Shown here one piece after another: positions 23,772 to 35,738 of a DNA stretch of 64,000 nucleotides. This DNA is from Spinacia oleracea (Eukaryota; Streptophyta; Magnoliopsida; Caryophyllales; Amaranthaceae). Below the pieces are notes generated by a model that worked only from the letters and a program-made list of their open reading frames with translations, was not told where the DNA came from and did no database searches. The stretch is from NCBI RefSeq assembly GCF_020520425.1, contig NC_079491.1, positions 20,947,449 through 21,011,448 on the forward strand, written 5' to 3'. The position numbers and the translations under genes were made by a program. Each line of letters begins with the position of its first letter. The stretch's first letter is position 1.

Positions 23772-26700
23772 TCAATTTTTGGGTTTCTTTGGGGTGCCAT
23801 GAGATCCAGGTTCAGCTTTCCGTTTGATTCCCAAGAAATACTCCACCTGGATGAGACAATTAAACATTTAAAACTGGAACATACAAAGACAGGTAAATAG
23901 ACAAGCAAAAACCCACAATCTATGTTTTACTGTCAGGTTTATTTTGCATGCCTATGTTGGGTACTACAAATTTATGTACTCAGACACTCCAACATCGCTA
24001 TGAAATACATGTATGTCACCTTACATTTTACTTAGACACCTCAATTGTCTTAAGCCACGTATTGGAATTACAAAAAAATCATAAAGGACGAGGGAGCAAG
24101 AGAAGATAAAAAGTTAACTATATAGGCTTTGGAATCACGAGACGTGAATTTAACAGGATCTAGCAAACAAGTAAATCTAAAGTGTATGCATGCATTTTTA
24201 GGTGGAAGGCAAACGTAAGTCTACTAGATTCAGGATTTTAGGAATTGTTTACAAGAAGCAATGTCCCAGCGCCGAAAACAAAATGACCCAAAACCGGAAA
24301 TAATCTGATTTGACCCTGACCCAGCTGACCCGTCCTACTGGTCTAGTCATAACCTTACAAATCTCTAACAGTCTGACAAGCCTTACCCTTACTGATCAAG
24401 CAGGAAATGCATCATCTGATAGTTTGGTGCATACATGATAATAAAAAATATAAACCCAACAAGCAAAATGGGAACCAACCTTCTTATCGCCAAGCATAGG
24501 TGTCAAGCTTCCAGGCACTTCCTTCTCGACAGTTGCAAAACCACTCCTTGAATCACTATTTTGCCTGTTTAAAAGTGGCAATAAGACACAAAGTCAATCG
24601 AATGAAATAATACACATCCCTAGATACTAAAGTAATACTTTGTATATTAAAACATATATCTAGGACAAATAAGGGGCATCATACAGATGAAAGATAGTGA
24701 GCAAGACGCAACTGCTTATGAAGCTACAACATAAGCTTACAAAGAAATGGCAAAGTAAGCCAAGGTTTCATAGCAATATCTTCTTCGCAGTTGTGATGTT
24801 GTTGTTGAAAGACAACCCCCCCCCCCCCCCCCCCAAAAAAAAAAAAAAAACTTCCCCTCATACTGGGGAGAAGTCATGTCAGAGACACTGGGGTAATGGA
24901 ACTGCAAGGCAAGGATCAATTACTTTGAAACCGATCCCGACATCTCATCAGACAGAAATCTAGCTCCTCAACACCACAAGCTACCAACAAAGAAAAGAAA
25001 ATAACAGAGTTTTGGCTTCTAGTACTTCTGTACTTGTCCACCAAAACCCGGAAAAACATAAATAAAACCTAATTGACAGTGAAAAAAAGCAAGGGATGTG
25101 CTCAACCCTTGATAGAATAGTGGGAGAAGGCAAGAGATGTGTGCCCCAATCCATCTTAAAGTTTAGACTTGAAAATAAACTATTACACCAACATTGCTTT
25201 TTCTAAACATAACTCGTGTCCTTGGCTCCTAGGAAGTAGCAGACATTTCCAAAGAGTCACATCACTATTCTTTACAGTCAACAAGGGTCATATCACTCAT
25301 AACTCATGTCCTGGACTCCTGGGAAACAGTCAAATGCAAGTATACAAATAAAGTCTTACCCTGATTTAACATTCCCACTAAGAACAAGATACGGTGTTTT
25401 CAATTGAGCTTGTGCCTCTCTCATTCTGTCCACAGACTGTGGTATCACATCAGTGGAACTCATTTGCTTCTGCTTCAATTCATCGTGGTACTGTTTCATC
25501 CGCTTTTCCTGTTTCATTTTCCCAGGTCCTTTTCCATGAAATTTATGAGAAAGCAAACGAAAGGCTTGTTTTGGAGTCAGCTGCAAAAGAAAATACAAAG
25601 GACATAAGAAGTTTGAATATTTGGAGTTCAAGTCTGCACCCTACACCAAATATGATGCAGATATATGAACCAATGAAAATAATATGATGACAAATCGATC
25701 ACTCCAACTCAGACTCATGTCGTAATTCACACAAACAGATGAGCAAGTGTCTAGAGAATTCCATAATTGAATACTATGGATTTTGTAAAGAAAGCATCGC
25801 CAGAAACTTACTTCAGCAAACAGTAAGAGCGATAACACCACCATAAAAGGGGAAGAGAGTGATTGATTTACTTTCAGACAGAGGGTCCATGAAGTTGACC
25901 ACTCCCCCGCCCCCTTAGTAAGAAGAGAGGCTTCGACATATAATTCAATTACTAATATGCATACCCAAGTCAAAGCATTTTATCCCAACTCATAGAATAC
26001 ATATCCAGCTCTCAGATCATGGATACGGTATGACACGCCAATATTTCACATTAGACCAGAAACTAAAAGTGTTTTCTGAAGATTCACAACTCTTGGATCC
26101 AAATCCACAGCCCTATGCCTAATCCGTGTCCCAAAGTCCAAGTGACATGCAAGAAGATTTTTTCAAACACATAAATTTGAGTATAATAAAATTGCAGTTT
26201 ACAAACTACTAAAGAAGGAAGGCTGCAAGAGAATCAACTTACAACTCTACCAAATTCATCCAACCGCTCCAGATTTATCTCCTTAGGCACTTCATCAACC
26301 AGCTTGCCCTTTTTCTTGTCCATACGTATCTGCTTAGGTCCTCCTTCTTCATCATGGATGCCAACTAGCTTGCTCTTTTTCTTGTCCATGTTTCTTCCGC
26401 CCCATTCAATAGTTTCTTTGAGTGTGCCCCGATCTTTAAGCAACTTAAGCACACCAGACAATCCTTTCCCAACAGGAACTTCATGAAGTGTTTCATCTGG
26501 AACTACATCCTCTTCATTTTCACTCTTAAGCTGTTCATCCTTTCCGGAATCAACAACCTCTGACCAACCACCAGTCTCATCCTTTTTCTCCTCAAAATCT
26601 TTCGGAGCTTCATCTTCCTCCATAAACACATCTTCATCATATGGCCTTTGAGCCTCTGCACATGCAGATCAGCAAGTAAACATCAGAACTAGTTAGCCAA

Positions 26701-29700
26701 GTTTTTTTGTTTTTTTACCATGTTAACAGTAGTCAACAACTCACAGATTTAGATTATTAAAGCTGATAAATCATATTAGCTTGCAAGCATTATCAATCAA
26801 AACATCCTAAACAATGTGAAATTGCCCATTTTAGACTACAAACAAGAAGATTTGTTAGATTTTGACCACAAAAGCAGAACTCCGGAAATCATAAAACGGG
26901 ACAGGAATGCAGGATTCACATGAAATATGGTAGGTTTACAACGGCTCGGCTCTTAACATTATATACAGGTACATATCCAGGTGACAGCCTCAGCCATATT
27001 ATGGAAATTCTGTGTATGTACTTAGTACAAACTGAAGTGTTAATGTACATACCACTGTCATAAAGAAAAGGATCCAACATAGGAACTACTGTTGAAATAA
27101 AAAGTTTAAGTAACATACTGGGTAGGCTTATAAATTAGAATAGTGGCACAATTACATTTAGATTCAGTTCATCTGATGCATACAAATCTAGAGGGAAAAG
27201 CAAGCAGTTTGGCACATATATGTACACCTGTTCTACCAAAAGGATATCTATCGTGATATCTGGTGAAAGAAAAACTATATCAACAATCTTCTTGGTGGTT
27301 TGATTGTTTCTAGGCATGCAAAGTACAAACTTCAAGAAAGTGAAAAGGCATAACAGGAACAATGCATGCATCAAGCCATCAATACAGGGAAAATATCACA
27401 GTTAAATAATCCACAGAAAACAAAAGAGTTGTATGTTGGTGGACTGATTGCTATTTTTCTTTTTTTTTCAAGTGACTGTTCTCAAAGAAGGGTAAGTAAT
27501 TGTATGTAGAAAAAAGAGGATAGGAATAAACCTTCATCTAGCTGAAGACCCCAAACAAACTCCTCCATCTCAGTGAAGACAACCTTATTATCTGCAGCAT
27601 CCCCAGGATTTGAATTTTGGGCATCTGTGGCCTGATTGTTGGTAGTTAAAGATGCAAGACGTGCAACTGCTTCTGGCCCAAATATAATTTTCTCATTTTG
27701 TTTTTTTAAAGCTAGTTTTCTAGTTCTTTCCATGGACTTGTGCAGATCCTCAGCGTCGTCTGCAAACACCAGGGTATCATTTTCTTCATTGGCAGGATTA
27801 ACATCTTGTTCCATGCGAAGAGCCCTAGATGCTTCATCTGCTTTTGAAAATGCAGCTTGGTAGGCACTCTTTCGCCTCTCAGCCTCGTATCTTTCTTCTT
27901 CCTCTTTAGCAGCCTGTCTTTTGCTATCACTACGTGAACCAAGATCTGAAGCACCCAAACCAGTAATTCTTGCCTCTGCTTCAAGAGCATCTAAGTCAAG
28001 CTTATCCTTCTTACGTAATGATTTCTTTTTCTTGGGTTTCCTGAACTGGAGCATTTCCTCAGGAGTGTAGTAATCAGATGAGATTCTTACAGATGCACTC
28101 AAATCCTCAGCTTGATTGTTCATGGGAGGACCTTGAAGCCTTCTGCGAAGCTCTTCCAATTTCTTTTCTGCTTCACCAGCAAACCGCCCAGCGGCATCTA
28201 AGACAACCCCCTCCTCCTCAGCTGGATCATCATATTGTGGAAGCATCTTCTTCTCTTCCCCAGGCTCGTCATTGAACCTAGAAAACCAAATAAATCAATA
28301 AGGTACTGTTCTCTCCACCTGTTTCACTTGAATTAAACTGTATTATCTTACCTTATCGACCATGAACTCATCTTATCTAAACTAATTAGACTTGAATGTA
28401 TATTATCTTAACTTATCAAACCTGAAATTATCTTAACTTATTAGCCTTGAACTAATCTTACGTTATTAGCTCTAAACTTATTGGACCTTATTTACTTTTT
28501 CTTAAGGTATTAAACTTCATTGGAACTTGCTAGAACTTTACTATAAATAATATTAACATTATAAATTGGCAATATATTATTATTACTATTACTATTAGTT
28601 GACACTAATAATAGTTTCATTCAGTAAATTGTGATTGGAGATCATTCAAGATAAGATAAGTTCAAATAAGTATAGAAGGTCGACATTGTCAAATCCAAAA
28701 TTAGGATATGCAGCTCAAACCTTCTAACAAATCAAGATGTCACATTCATTACAAATAATTGTTTTTTTTATTATCACTTAATATGAATAATAAGCAGTGT
28801 GATTACTGGGCAATGGTTTTTTCACAAAATTCTCTAACATGAATCATAACCCATACTCACTTGTCAACATATATTCCGGAACTCTTCTTTGCTGCTTTGT
28901 AAGCTTCACTCCTCCGCTTCTGCTCCCCAATTTCCACATTCTCAAGCATGTCAACATCTGATATCACCAAAGATAAACAAAAAAAAAGTATTATAATATC
29001 CATTGTCTAGGTATCGACTTACTGCACATCAAAACAAACTGCAGCACTATCACAACCACTACTATACCTTCATTTAAGTCACCATTGGCAAGTATATCCT
29101 GATCTTTGAGAGTCAAAACAACTGAACCTCCTTCCAGAACTTTGTCAATTCCATGAAGAACCTTGACTCCGGCCAAAGCATCTGCAGTAGAAAACAAGAT
29201 TAAACATAGATTCATAAGCCTTCTTTGAAAGAGCTACTTGGACCGCCAGAAGAAAAATATATTGGGCCTGTTTGGTTAATAGCGGATTGAAGAGCTTTTA
29301 GCGGATTCGGGCACTATTAGAGGTTTGACCACTCCAATCCGTTAATTCACGTGTTTGGTTGTAAGCGGATTTGAATAGCGGATTGGTCCCAAAACTCTAA
29401 TTTCAAAATGCTGGATAAAGGAGCTTTTTCACTTAGCGGATTGTAAAATAAATACTAAAAGACAATTTTACCCCAATCTGTATCTTTTTCGGCTGTTCTT
29501 CATTCCTTATCTCCGCTTTTATCTTCTATAAGAAGGATTATAAAATGCAACTTCTTTTGGTACAAATTACAAGTATATACCGTAAAATGGTCTGACACAA
29601 GGTTGTACAAAGCAAAATAAAATTAAAAAATCCCCACTTAGAAAAATAAAAAATGCTAAATTGATCTTATATGAATTAAGTAATAGGAAGTAGTTCGTAT

Positions 29701-31676
29701 AAAATTAATCCAGGTTGTTTGACTACTTATTTATTCGATGGTTGTTAAAGGTTTAATGGGTGAGTAGGGTATGTTTAGTTATCAAACTAGGTGCATGAAT
29801 TTTACAAATTTTTGCTTTTTTAATTAATTGCTTATAATTAAATTATAAAGTGTTCAAAATAAGTAGTACTTGGTACTACGTATATGTTTATAATTTCATT
29901 ACATAAAACTAATTTACTTTTAATAAAATTCAACAATAAATTAGGACAAGGTCCTTTTTGGTCATTTACACAATCAAACCGCTAACTTAAATCAGCTACT
30001 TACCAAACACTTTTATACAACCAGCTAATACAATCAGCTAGTCAAATCAGTTAATAGAAAACAGCTAGTCAAAGCTGCTAATACAATCCGCTACAGCTAA
30101 CAGCTAACCGCTGATTGCCAAACAGGGCCATTCACAGACCAATAAAAGAAAGAAAAGTCTAATATATTCATAGAACACATACCTGAATTCTCTTTATCTT
30201 CAGTGTCATCTTCATCCAGATTGTCCTGACAGATACAGACAACAGAATAGAATCATAATTGTCAAGACAAACAGACAACATAATACAATTATAATTGTCA
30301 AGACAAACAGACAATGATATAGAAATAAGAGCATAACAATGCAAGCCAAACTCATAGAAAAAAAGAGACCTGCTCCTCCAAAATCTTTGACCTCCGCAAA
30401 GCTTTCTCCTTTTCAGAAATACTCTTCTCCTCGAGTTTTCGACTTTTATGGACCCATGATAAAATTTCAGAAGCTCCATCAGACGTCTTTTTCAGTCTTT
30501 CTTCTTTCATTCTAATAGAAGATAGAACAGTGATTGTCAGAAAAAGTAAATAGGATCATACGAATTTCAAGTAGAATTTCTGATGAAAAACACCAAAACA
30601 AAGATAACAGGATATATTTAACAATTTGAAATCAGAAAAATCGAAGCATATCATACAAGTATAATGCGAATTTCACAACACCAAAACAAAGATAACAAAA
30701 AGTTCTACAAATTGAATTAATAAAATGCCTACACTGACCTTAAGATGCGCTCCGCAACCTCCATTCGAGACTGACTTGGATTCACTGATGTATCTGTAAC
30801 ATAATCCCTTTGCTTGACTGGACCAGTGCCATCCTTGTCAAGAGGCATGTTTTCCAGCTCAGAGGTCTCCCTCTCCCTGTTGTCATCACCATCTCTTTTA
30901 GCCTTAGTGTCTCTTCCCCCATCTTTACTGTGATCCTGATCCTCTCGACTTCTTTTTCCAACTTTCTCCTTGTCCCTGGACCTCTCCTTTTCGTTATCCA
31001 CCTCCCTCTCTCTTTCTCTAATGCTATCTTTTACTTGCTCCTTGTCTAAATCTCTACCCTTATTCTTCTCATGATCTTTATCTCTCTCTCGGTCTCTAGT
31101 CCTTTCTTTCTCCTTACCCCTTTCTCTATCTTTTCCCCTATCTCTATCTTTTGATTTCTCCTTCTCTCTCTCCTCCTTCTCTTTGCTTTTTTCTTTTCCT
31201 CTATCCTTCTCACGTCCTCGGGTACTCTCTTGTTCATTATCTCGCTCCCTTTCACGATCTTTTTTTCTCCCTCGATCTTTTTCATCTCTATCATGATCTT
31301 TCCCTCTATGCTTATCCCTGTCACTATCCTTCTCCCTACCTTTATCTTTTACCCTATCCTTTTCATGCTCTTCCTTCTCTTCTTTCCGCTTTTCCTTGAT
31401 AGATGTTCTTTCTTTTTCAAAATCCTTTTCTGTCTCTTTTTCTTTTAACTCATCCTTTAGCTTTGATCGATCTCTGTCTCTGCTTCTATGATCCTTATCC
31501 TCTCTCCGACTTTTCTTCTTATCCTTACTACTGTGTTTGGTCAATTCTCTAGATTTGTCTCTATCATATTCTTCTGAATCATCAAAGTCTCCTTCTGTAG
31601 ACTCTCTTACTGGGGAGCCAGCTCGATACCTTTCTTCACTTCTTTCACGCCTTGATCCAAACCGGTCAGCATCCAT
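23772..31676 (-). CDS. DOT2: SART1-family tri-snRNP splicing factor (DOT2/MDF, Snu66-like)
   Basis: Ten coding exons (minus strand): 31676-30739, 30511-30370, 30225-30183, 29181-29068, 28957-28861, 28277-27532, 26655-26243, 25580-25360, 24564-24480, 23846-23772; 957 aa, all phases consistent. SART1/Snu66 is a component of the U4/U6.U5 tri-snRNP in the nucleus; in Arabidopsis DOT2/MDF is needed for meristem and vein patterning. Residues 1 to about 300 are a charged RD/KE/ER-rich low-complexity region. Conserved landmarks follow: GVKVLHGIDKVLEGG, LTLKDQDILANGD, EKKMLPQYDD, KPKKKKSLRKKDKLDL, FTEMEEFVWGLQLDE, VGKGLSGVLKLLKDRGTL, AFRLLSHKFHGKGPGKMK, MREAQAQLKTPYLVLSG, VPGSLTPMLGDKKVEYFLGI, and the lysine-rich end. 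It is longer than the Arabidopsis protein (about 820 aa), mainly in the N-terminal region. The start MDADRF is preferred over an upstream in-frame codon. Confidence 0.95.
24817..24850. repeat. C-run followed by A-run in a SART1 intron
   Basis: A homopolymer of about 17 C followed by about 17 A lies in intron 9. Such runs are slippage-prone and often mis-sized in assemblies. Confidence 0.8.
28300..28700. repeat. Degenerate short-motif repeat in SART1 intron 5
   Basis: Variants of CTTATCTTA/TTAGACTTGAA recur many times from 28345 to 28500. The block resembles the inside of an old MITE, but clear ends could not be found. Confidence 0.35.
29264..30129. mobile_element. MITE-like DNA transposon in SART1 intron 3
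   Basis: The ends are GGGCCTGTTTGG (left) and CCAAACAGGGCC (right), near-perfect inverted repeats of the common plant type. ATT flanks both sides (29261-29263 and 30130-30132), a possible 3-bp target duplication. The interior has many AGCGGATT/CAGCTAA motifs and no long open frame. Confidence 0.65.
30234..30316. repeat. 36-bp tandem repeat in SART1 intron 2
   Basis: Just over two units of a 36-bp sequence beginning ACAGACAACA and ending ATTGTCAAGACAA, with a few mismatches. Confidence 0.7.
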
Positions 31677-32480
31677 GAATATAATAAAAAATTTGAGCAC
31701 GTGTCACAAATGCGATTACCAACTTTCTACCTAAAGTAAGAAAGGAAAAAATGAGTTTATTATCAGCACAACTGTTTCTTTCTCTTCCAGAGAAAAAGGT
31801 TAACAATAAAAATGTTAACAGATATAACAAAGTATACAATAACTTCAAAATCTTCGCTAGACGAACATCTGTCAAGCATTAGTTTAACCAAGCAGAGCGA
31901 GAATCAATTAAAAAAAGATACGGCATACATGCTCTTAATGCACATTGGGATTTATAAATAAAGACAGGTCTTAAGCATGTTAGGATCAACATGCCTAACT
32001 TTGTCTCAGCTACAACATCCAGGAATTTGAGCTAGGAATTCGAGATACGTAGCACATACAACGTAGAAGGTAAAAAATAGCACAGAGTTTGTACCCCCAA
32101 AAAAAAAAGTTCCCATAATTTGATCATCTACCCAGAATCAGGATAAAACGGTGATTGTCAGAAAAAAAAATGCATAGGATCATACGAATTTTAAGTGGAA
32201 TTTCTCATGAAAAACACCAAAACAAAGACAAGAGGATATATTAACAATTTGAAATCAGAAAAATCGAAACATATGATACAAGTATAATACGAATCTCACA
32301 ACAGCAAAACAAAGATAACAAAAAACCCAACCCAGAATATATTTAACAATTTAGAAAAGTTGCAAATAAAATCAACAGAAAAATCGATGTAGATAATTAC
32401 CGAGAATAGCAGCAGATACAAGTACAAGTACAAGACGCTGGTTTTGGTTTTAGGTTTTTAAGAGGAGGAGAATGAGAGAG
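31677..32480 (-). promoter_or_regulatory. SART1 5' leader: non-coding first exon and UTR intron
   Basis: A plausible non-coding exon ends at 32401 with CTATTCTCG|GTAATT and splices to TTACTTTAG|GTAGAAAG at 31730, just upstream of the ATG at 31676. The exon lies about 70 bp below a CT-rich leader (32460-32510 on the plus strand as GAGGAGG). About 200 bp of the proposed UTR intron duplicates coding intron 1. No transcript evidence is available. Confidence 0.5.
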
Positions 32481-32639
32481 GAGTGAGGAGGAGGAAGGAG
32501 ATGCAAAAAAGATATACTCCAAAACCCTCTTATCAATAATTTATTAGGGAGAAAAGGATAATACGAATTCAAGTAGAATTATGAGTTGAGTATAGGCGGA
32601 TTAGACTAAAACAACACCGAATACTTGACAATTTGAAAC

Positions 32640-32900
32640 CCAATCATATCAGGAGGAAAAAGGAAATCAACAGAAAATTAAGAAACAAAATCGATATAAA
32701 ATAAGACAAGTGAAGAAAATACCAGGAATAGCAGCGGTGAAGAAGGATATGTGGTTGATTGAGGACCTGCCGAGTAAGAGATGGCGATACAATTACACGA
32801 TGCTGTTTTTGATGGAGGGTTTTAGGAGGAGGAGGAGGAGGAGGAGGCGGGAGTGTGAGGAAGGAGATGCACAGCAGATGCGACTACAAATTACGGCTTT
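32640..32900 (-). promoter_or_regulatory. Second, duplicated copy of the SART1 first exon/leader
   Basis: Upstream of the first leader lies a similar arrangement on the minus strand: GCATCTCCTTCCTC, a (CCT)n-rich tract ending CCTAAAACCC, then CCGCTGCTATTCCTG|GTATTT, where the first copy has CTGCTGCTATTCTCG|GTAATT. It could serve as an alternative first exon or be a non-functional tandem duplicate. Confidence 0.45.
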
Positions 32901-33211
32901 TTCATGAAATATACTTATGAGTTTTGACGTAATTCATCAACTGCTTTTCGACTTTCGGTAATATATAAACTACCCTTAAAACAAACAAAGATGTCCGTAT
33001 AAGCGCCCGAATTAAGTTTGGATCCTGTCCAAGAGTCTAGTCAAATCGAGGAACGTTCGTTGAATAAAAGGAAAGCGAGTAAAGCTAAGTGGTTAGTTTA
33101 TGAGAACCGCAATATAGCCAAAACTATATTGTAAAGACCATAATCTCATTTATTGATTTAATCACCGTTGTAAATCTGTCAAACATAATTTGATTATTTA
33201 TCACGCCTAAT
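32901..33211. other. Intergenic AT-rich DNA, nothing seen
   Basis: No open frame or repeat boundary was recognised between the SART1 leader copies and the G-rich element. Confidence 0.4.
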
Positions 33212-33866
33212 AAGGGTAAGGGTAGGGTATGGGCATATGTTGATTTTTTTAGGGTAGGGTAAGGGTCTTAATTTTTCAGACCCGTACCCTACCCATACCC
33301 TACCCGCGGACCCTTAAGACCCATACCCTACCCATACCCTATATTTAGACCCGCTTAAATTTTGTTATTTTTATGTACTTCACTTTTTTTGTAGGATCTT
33401 GATGATGAAGTAGATGATGATATGGACGATAACTACTACTAAAGTACTGAAAGGATGCCGAGTAACATTAATGTTGTGTAGTTAAGAATGTGGGATTTTT
33501 TAACTTATGAGCTTCGTACTTTAAGATGTATTGTGTTTAAGGAAAGACAAGGATAATTTTTGAAGACTAGCTATTTATTTGTTTTAAAATGCCTTATTAA
33601 TCGTTGTTCTTGTATTATTTTTGCATATTACATACAATTGCATACAAAAAAGGAAATAAAAGTTATAGTTTAACGCGGACCCGCATAAGACCCTAGACCC
33701 TACCCATACCCTGTTGGACCCATAGGGTCCGGGTAAGGGTCTTATAATTTTAGACCCTATAGGGTAAGGGTAGGGTATGGGTATATGTCAAAAAATTAGG
33801 GTCCGGGTCCGGGTATTACTAGACCCTACCCAGACCCTACCCAGACCCTACCCATTGCCATCCCTT
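33212..33866. mobile_element. G-rich inverted-repeat element (possible hAT derivative)
   Basis: The left end reads AAGGGTAAGGGTAGGG and the right end, reverse-complemented, AAGGGATGGCAATGGGTAGG, so the ends are imperfect inverted repeats. Between them are many GGGTA/TACCC words in both orientations and an AT-rich centre with a short acidic coding relic (GATGATGAAGTAGATGATGA). The AAGGGATGGCAATGGG end resembles some plant hAT elements, but no target duplication was found. Confidence 0.5.
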
Positions 33867-34200
33867 ATTCACAGTAACCTGATTTTGTCAGTTTTGTAAA
33901 ACTGAATGACGACTCCATAAACTAGTAAAAAGAGGCAAATTGCCCATTGTTAGTCTGATTTTACTTAATATTGTTTGCTAGACATCCGCGAGGGAAGAAG
34001 TAAGAAAAGATCATAAACCCGTCTTTTCCGACCCCCCTCACAGGATCATACTCATGCTCCTCGTTGATAAAGATTGTCTCCCCTTCTCCCTTTGTCTCCT
34101 CTTCTGCCCCTACGCCCTCATTTTTTTGGATCACCCTCCTCAATGACTATTGCAGTGACACATAGATGAATGTCATTTAGACAGGATTTGGACAGGATAT
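33867..34200. other. Intergenic DNA, no supported gene
   Basis: A 60-codon minus-strand frame (34143-33961) has no recognisable domain and I do not call it. Confidence 0.35.
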
Positions 34201-34307
34201 TGGTAATACCTCGTATTTTTAAGTAGTTATAAATATATTTAGTTATATTTATAAAGCATTTTATTATTATTTTTTTAATTAAAGTCTCATTTGAACATTT
34301 ATTTAAA
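34201..34307 (+). mobile_element. Fragment of an LTR 5' end
   Basis: GTAATACCTCGTATTTTTAA and the following 90 bp match the start of the LTRs at 35738 (inverted) and 35808. The match stops at 34307, where the proposed Helitron terminus begins. Confidence 0.6.
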
Positions 34308-34880
34308 CTAGTTGTTGGATCGTGCGCTAGCGCGCACTCTACCCCATGGTATACAATTTTTTTTGTAGAAATGTTACGAAAAAAGCGGAAAATTATAAAT
34401 TTATGGTAAATGCTAGAAAATCAATGCTAATATTCGTTTTTCATGTAATTGATAATATGAAACCATAAATACGTTGAAATTGTAGCTTGAACGAAACCTT
34501 ATATTTACAAAGAGTACTACGTGTATATCAGTAACTACACCTATGCTTACAGTATTATGTAACCTACATGGCCGTAGAATAAGTACTACGCGTAATCATG
34601 ACCATAACCCCCTTCTTTATCTTCACCAATACCGCAACCCACACCATATCCCCCACCTCCACTGTGACCACAACCACCCCAAACAGCTCTACAGGTACAA
34701 TGTACTAAATAGAACAGTATTTGAGGCAAGGTCAATAATCAACTCCACAAACTATGCTATCTGAAAACAACTTGAATGCATGAAACTTTAAGCTTTAAAC
34801 TACATATAGTTACCGCCTCAGTCACAAATTTACTCAGGTTCACACCTCGCAAGTCATCTATGCATCAAGCCTGCTCTAAT
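34308..34880 (-). mobile_element. Possible Helitron 3' terminus
   Basis: On the minus strand a GC-rich hairpin (GTGCGCGCTAGCGCAC, 34337-34322) is followed 10 nt later by CTAG (34311-34308) and then a T. A hairpin about 10 nt before CTRR, with insertion next to T, is the Helitron 3' signature. It also interrupts an LTR fragment at exactly this point. The 5' TC end was not located and no Rep/helicase coding is present, so the right limit is a guess. Confidence 0.4.
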
Positions 34881-35738
34881 CTTCACTTATTTGTTTAAAC
34901 TTTTTAATCATACCAGTTTTACGTTTGATGTTGGAATACAACGTCCTCAAGAAAGCAGGAGCTGGAAGCAACACGTAACAAGATCAATGATCACAACCAA
35001 ACACCATCAAACCCAAAAAAGAAGAGTCGAGTTTAAAAAAATCAATATACGAACACGACAGTGTTGCCGTTGGTGCGCCACGGCAAGCACAACAGTGTTG
35101 TTGTTATTGTGTGCGGTGCTGGAAGGGGTGCGAGTAGGGGTGCGCACACGACAGGGGAGGGAGAGCAGCGAGGCTTGGCGATGGGAGCTGGGCGTCAAGT
35201 GAGTGTGGGGCGTCGAGGCAGCGAGAGCAAGCAACATCGAGGCTGTGCTGCTCGGCTGGGCGAGAAGAGGGGAAAGGAGTGTGCCGTGGAGAGGAAGAAA
35301 AGAGAGGAGAGGGATTGTGAGGGTTTTGTAAAATAATAAAGTGGGAATTTGTGAGGTATCAAGGGGTATTTATAGGTTTCGTATCCCTTGATGAGCTAGG
35401 TTTTAGAATACTCCTTTCAGACTTCACTAAATCAAGATCGGGCATGCTTTAGTTTGTTTGGGCTAGAATTGAATAAGGTTATTGAATTATTCACTTGGGC
35501 TCCGTATGGAAATTGGAAGGCTTTAGAATAATTCAAATCGTTTTACTTTAAAAACCCAAATAAATTCCCAACTTGAAAATTAAATTCGTTTCGTAATTAA
35601 TTAAAATAATAAATATTCTTAATTAATAAATACATTTAAATAAATATTTAAATGTGTATTGGATTCACAAAAATAATAAAATTATTTATAAATATAATTA
35701 AATATATTTATAATTACTTAAAAATACGATGTATTACA
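34881..35738 (-). mobile_element. Inverted partial LTR with TATA-type promoter
   Basis: Read on the minus strand it starts TGTAATACATCGTATTTTTA at 35738 and follows the same AT-rich opening as the LTR at 35808 (plus strand). A TATA box (CTATAAATACC, about 35375-35365) and a CT-rich leader follow. The 3' part is missing or diverged, so the left limit is uncertain. The GC-rich open frames at 34.9-35.3 kb are in the leader and are not called as genes. Confidence 0.6.

Noticed and set aside
30810-31448. Plus-strand frames opposite SART1 exon 1
   Set aside because: They are antisense shadows of the RD/KE-rich coding repeat.
33212-33866. Possible telomere-like repeat (GGGTA words)
   Set aside because: Plant telomere is TTTAGGG in tandem; here the words are irregular, in both orientations, and bounded by inverted repeats.
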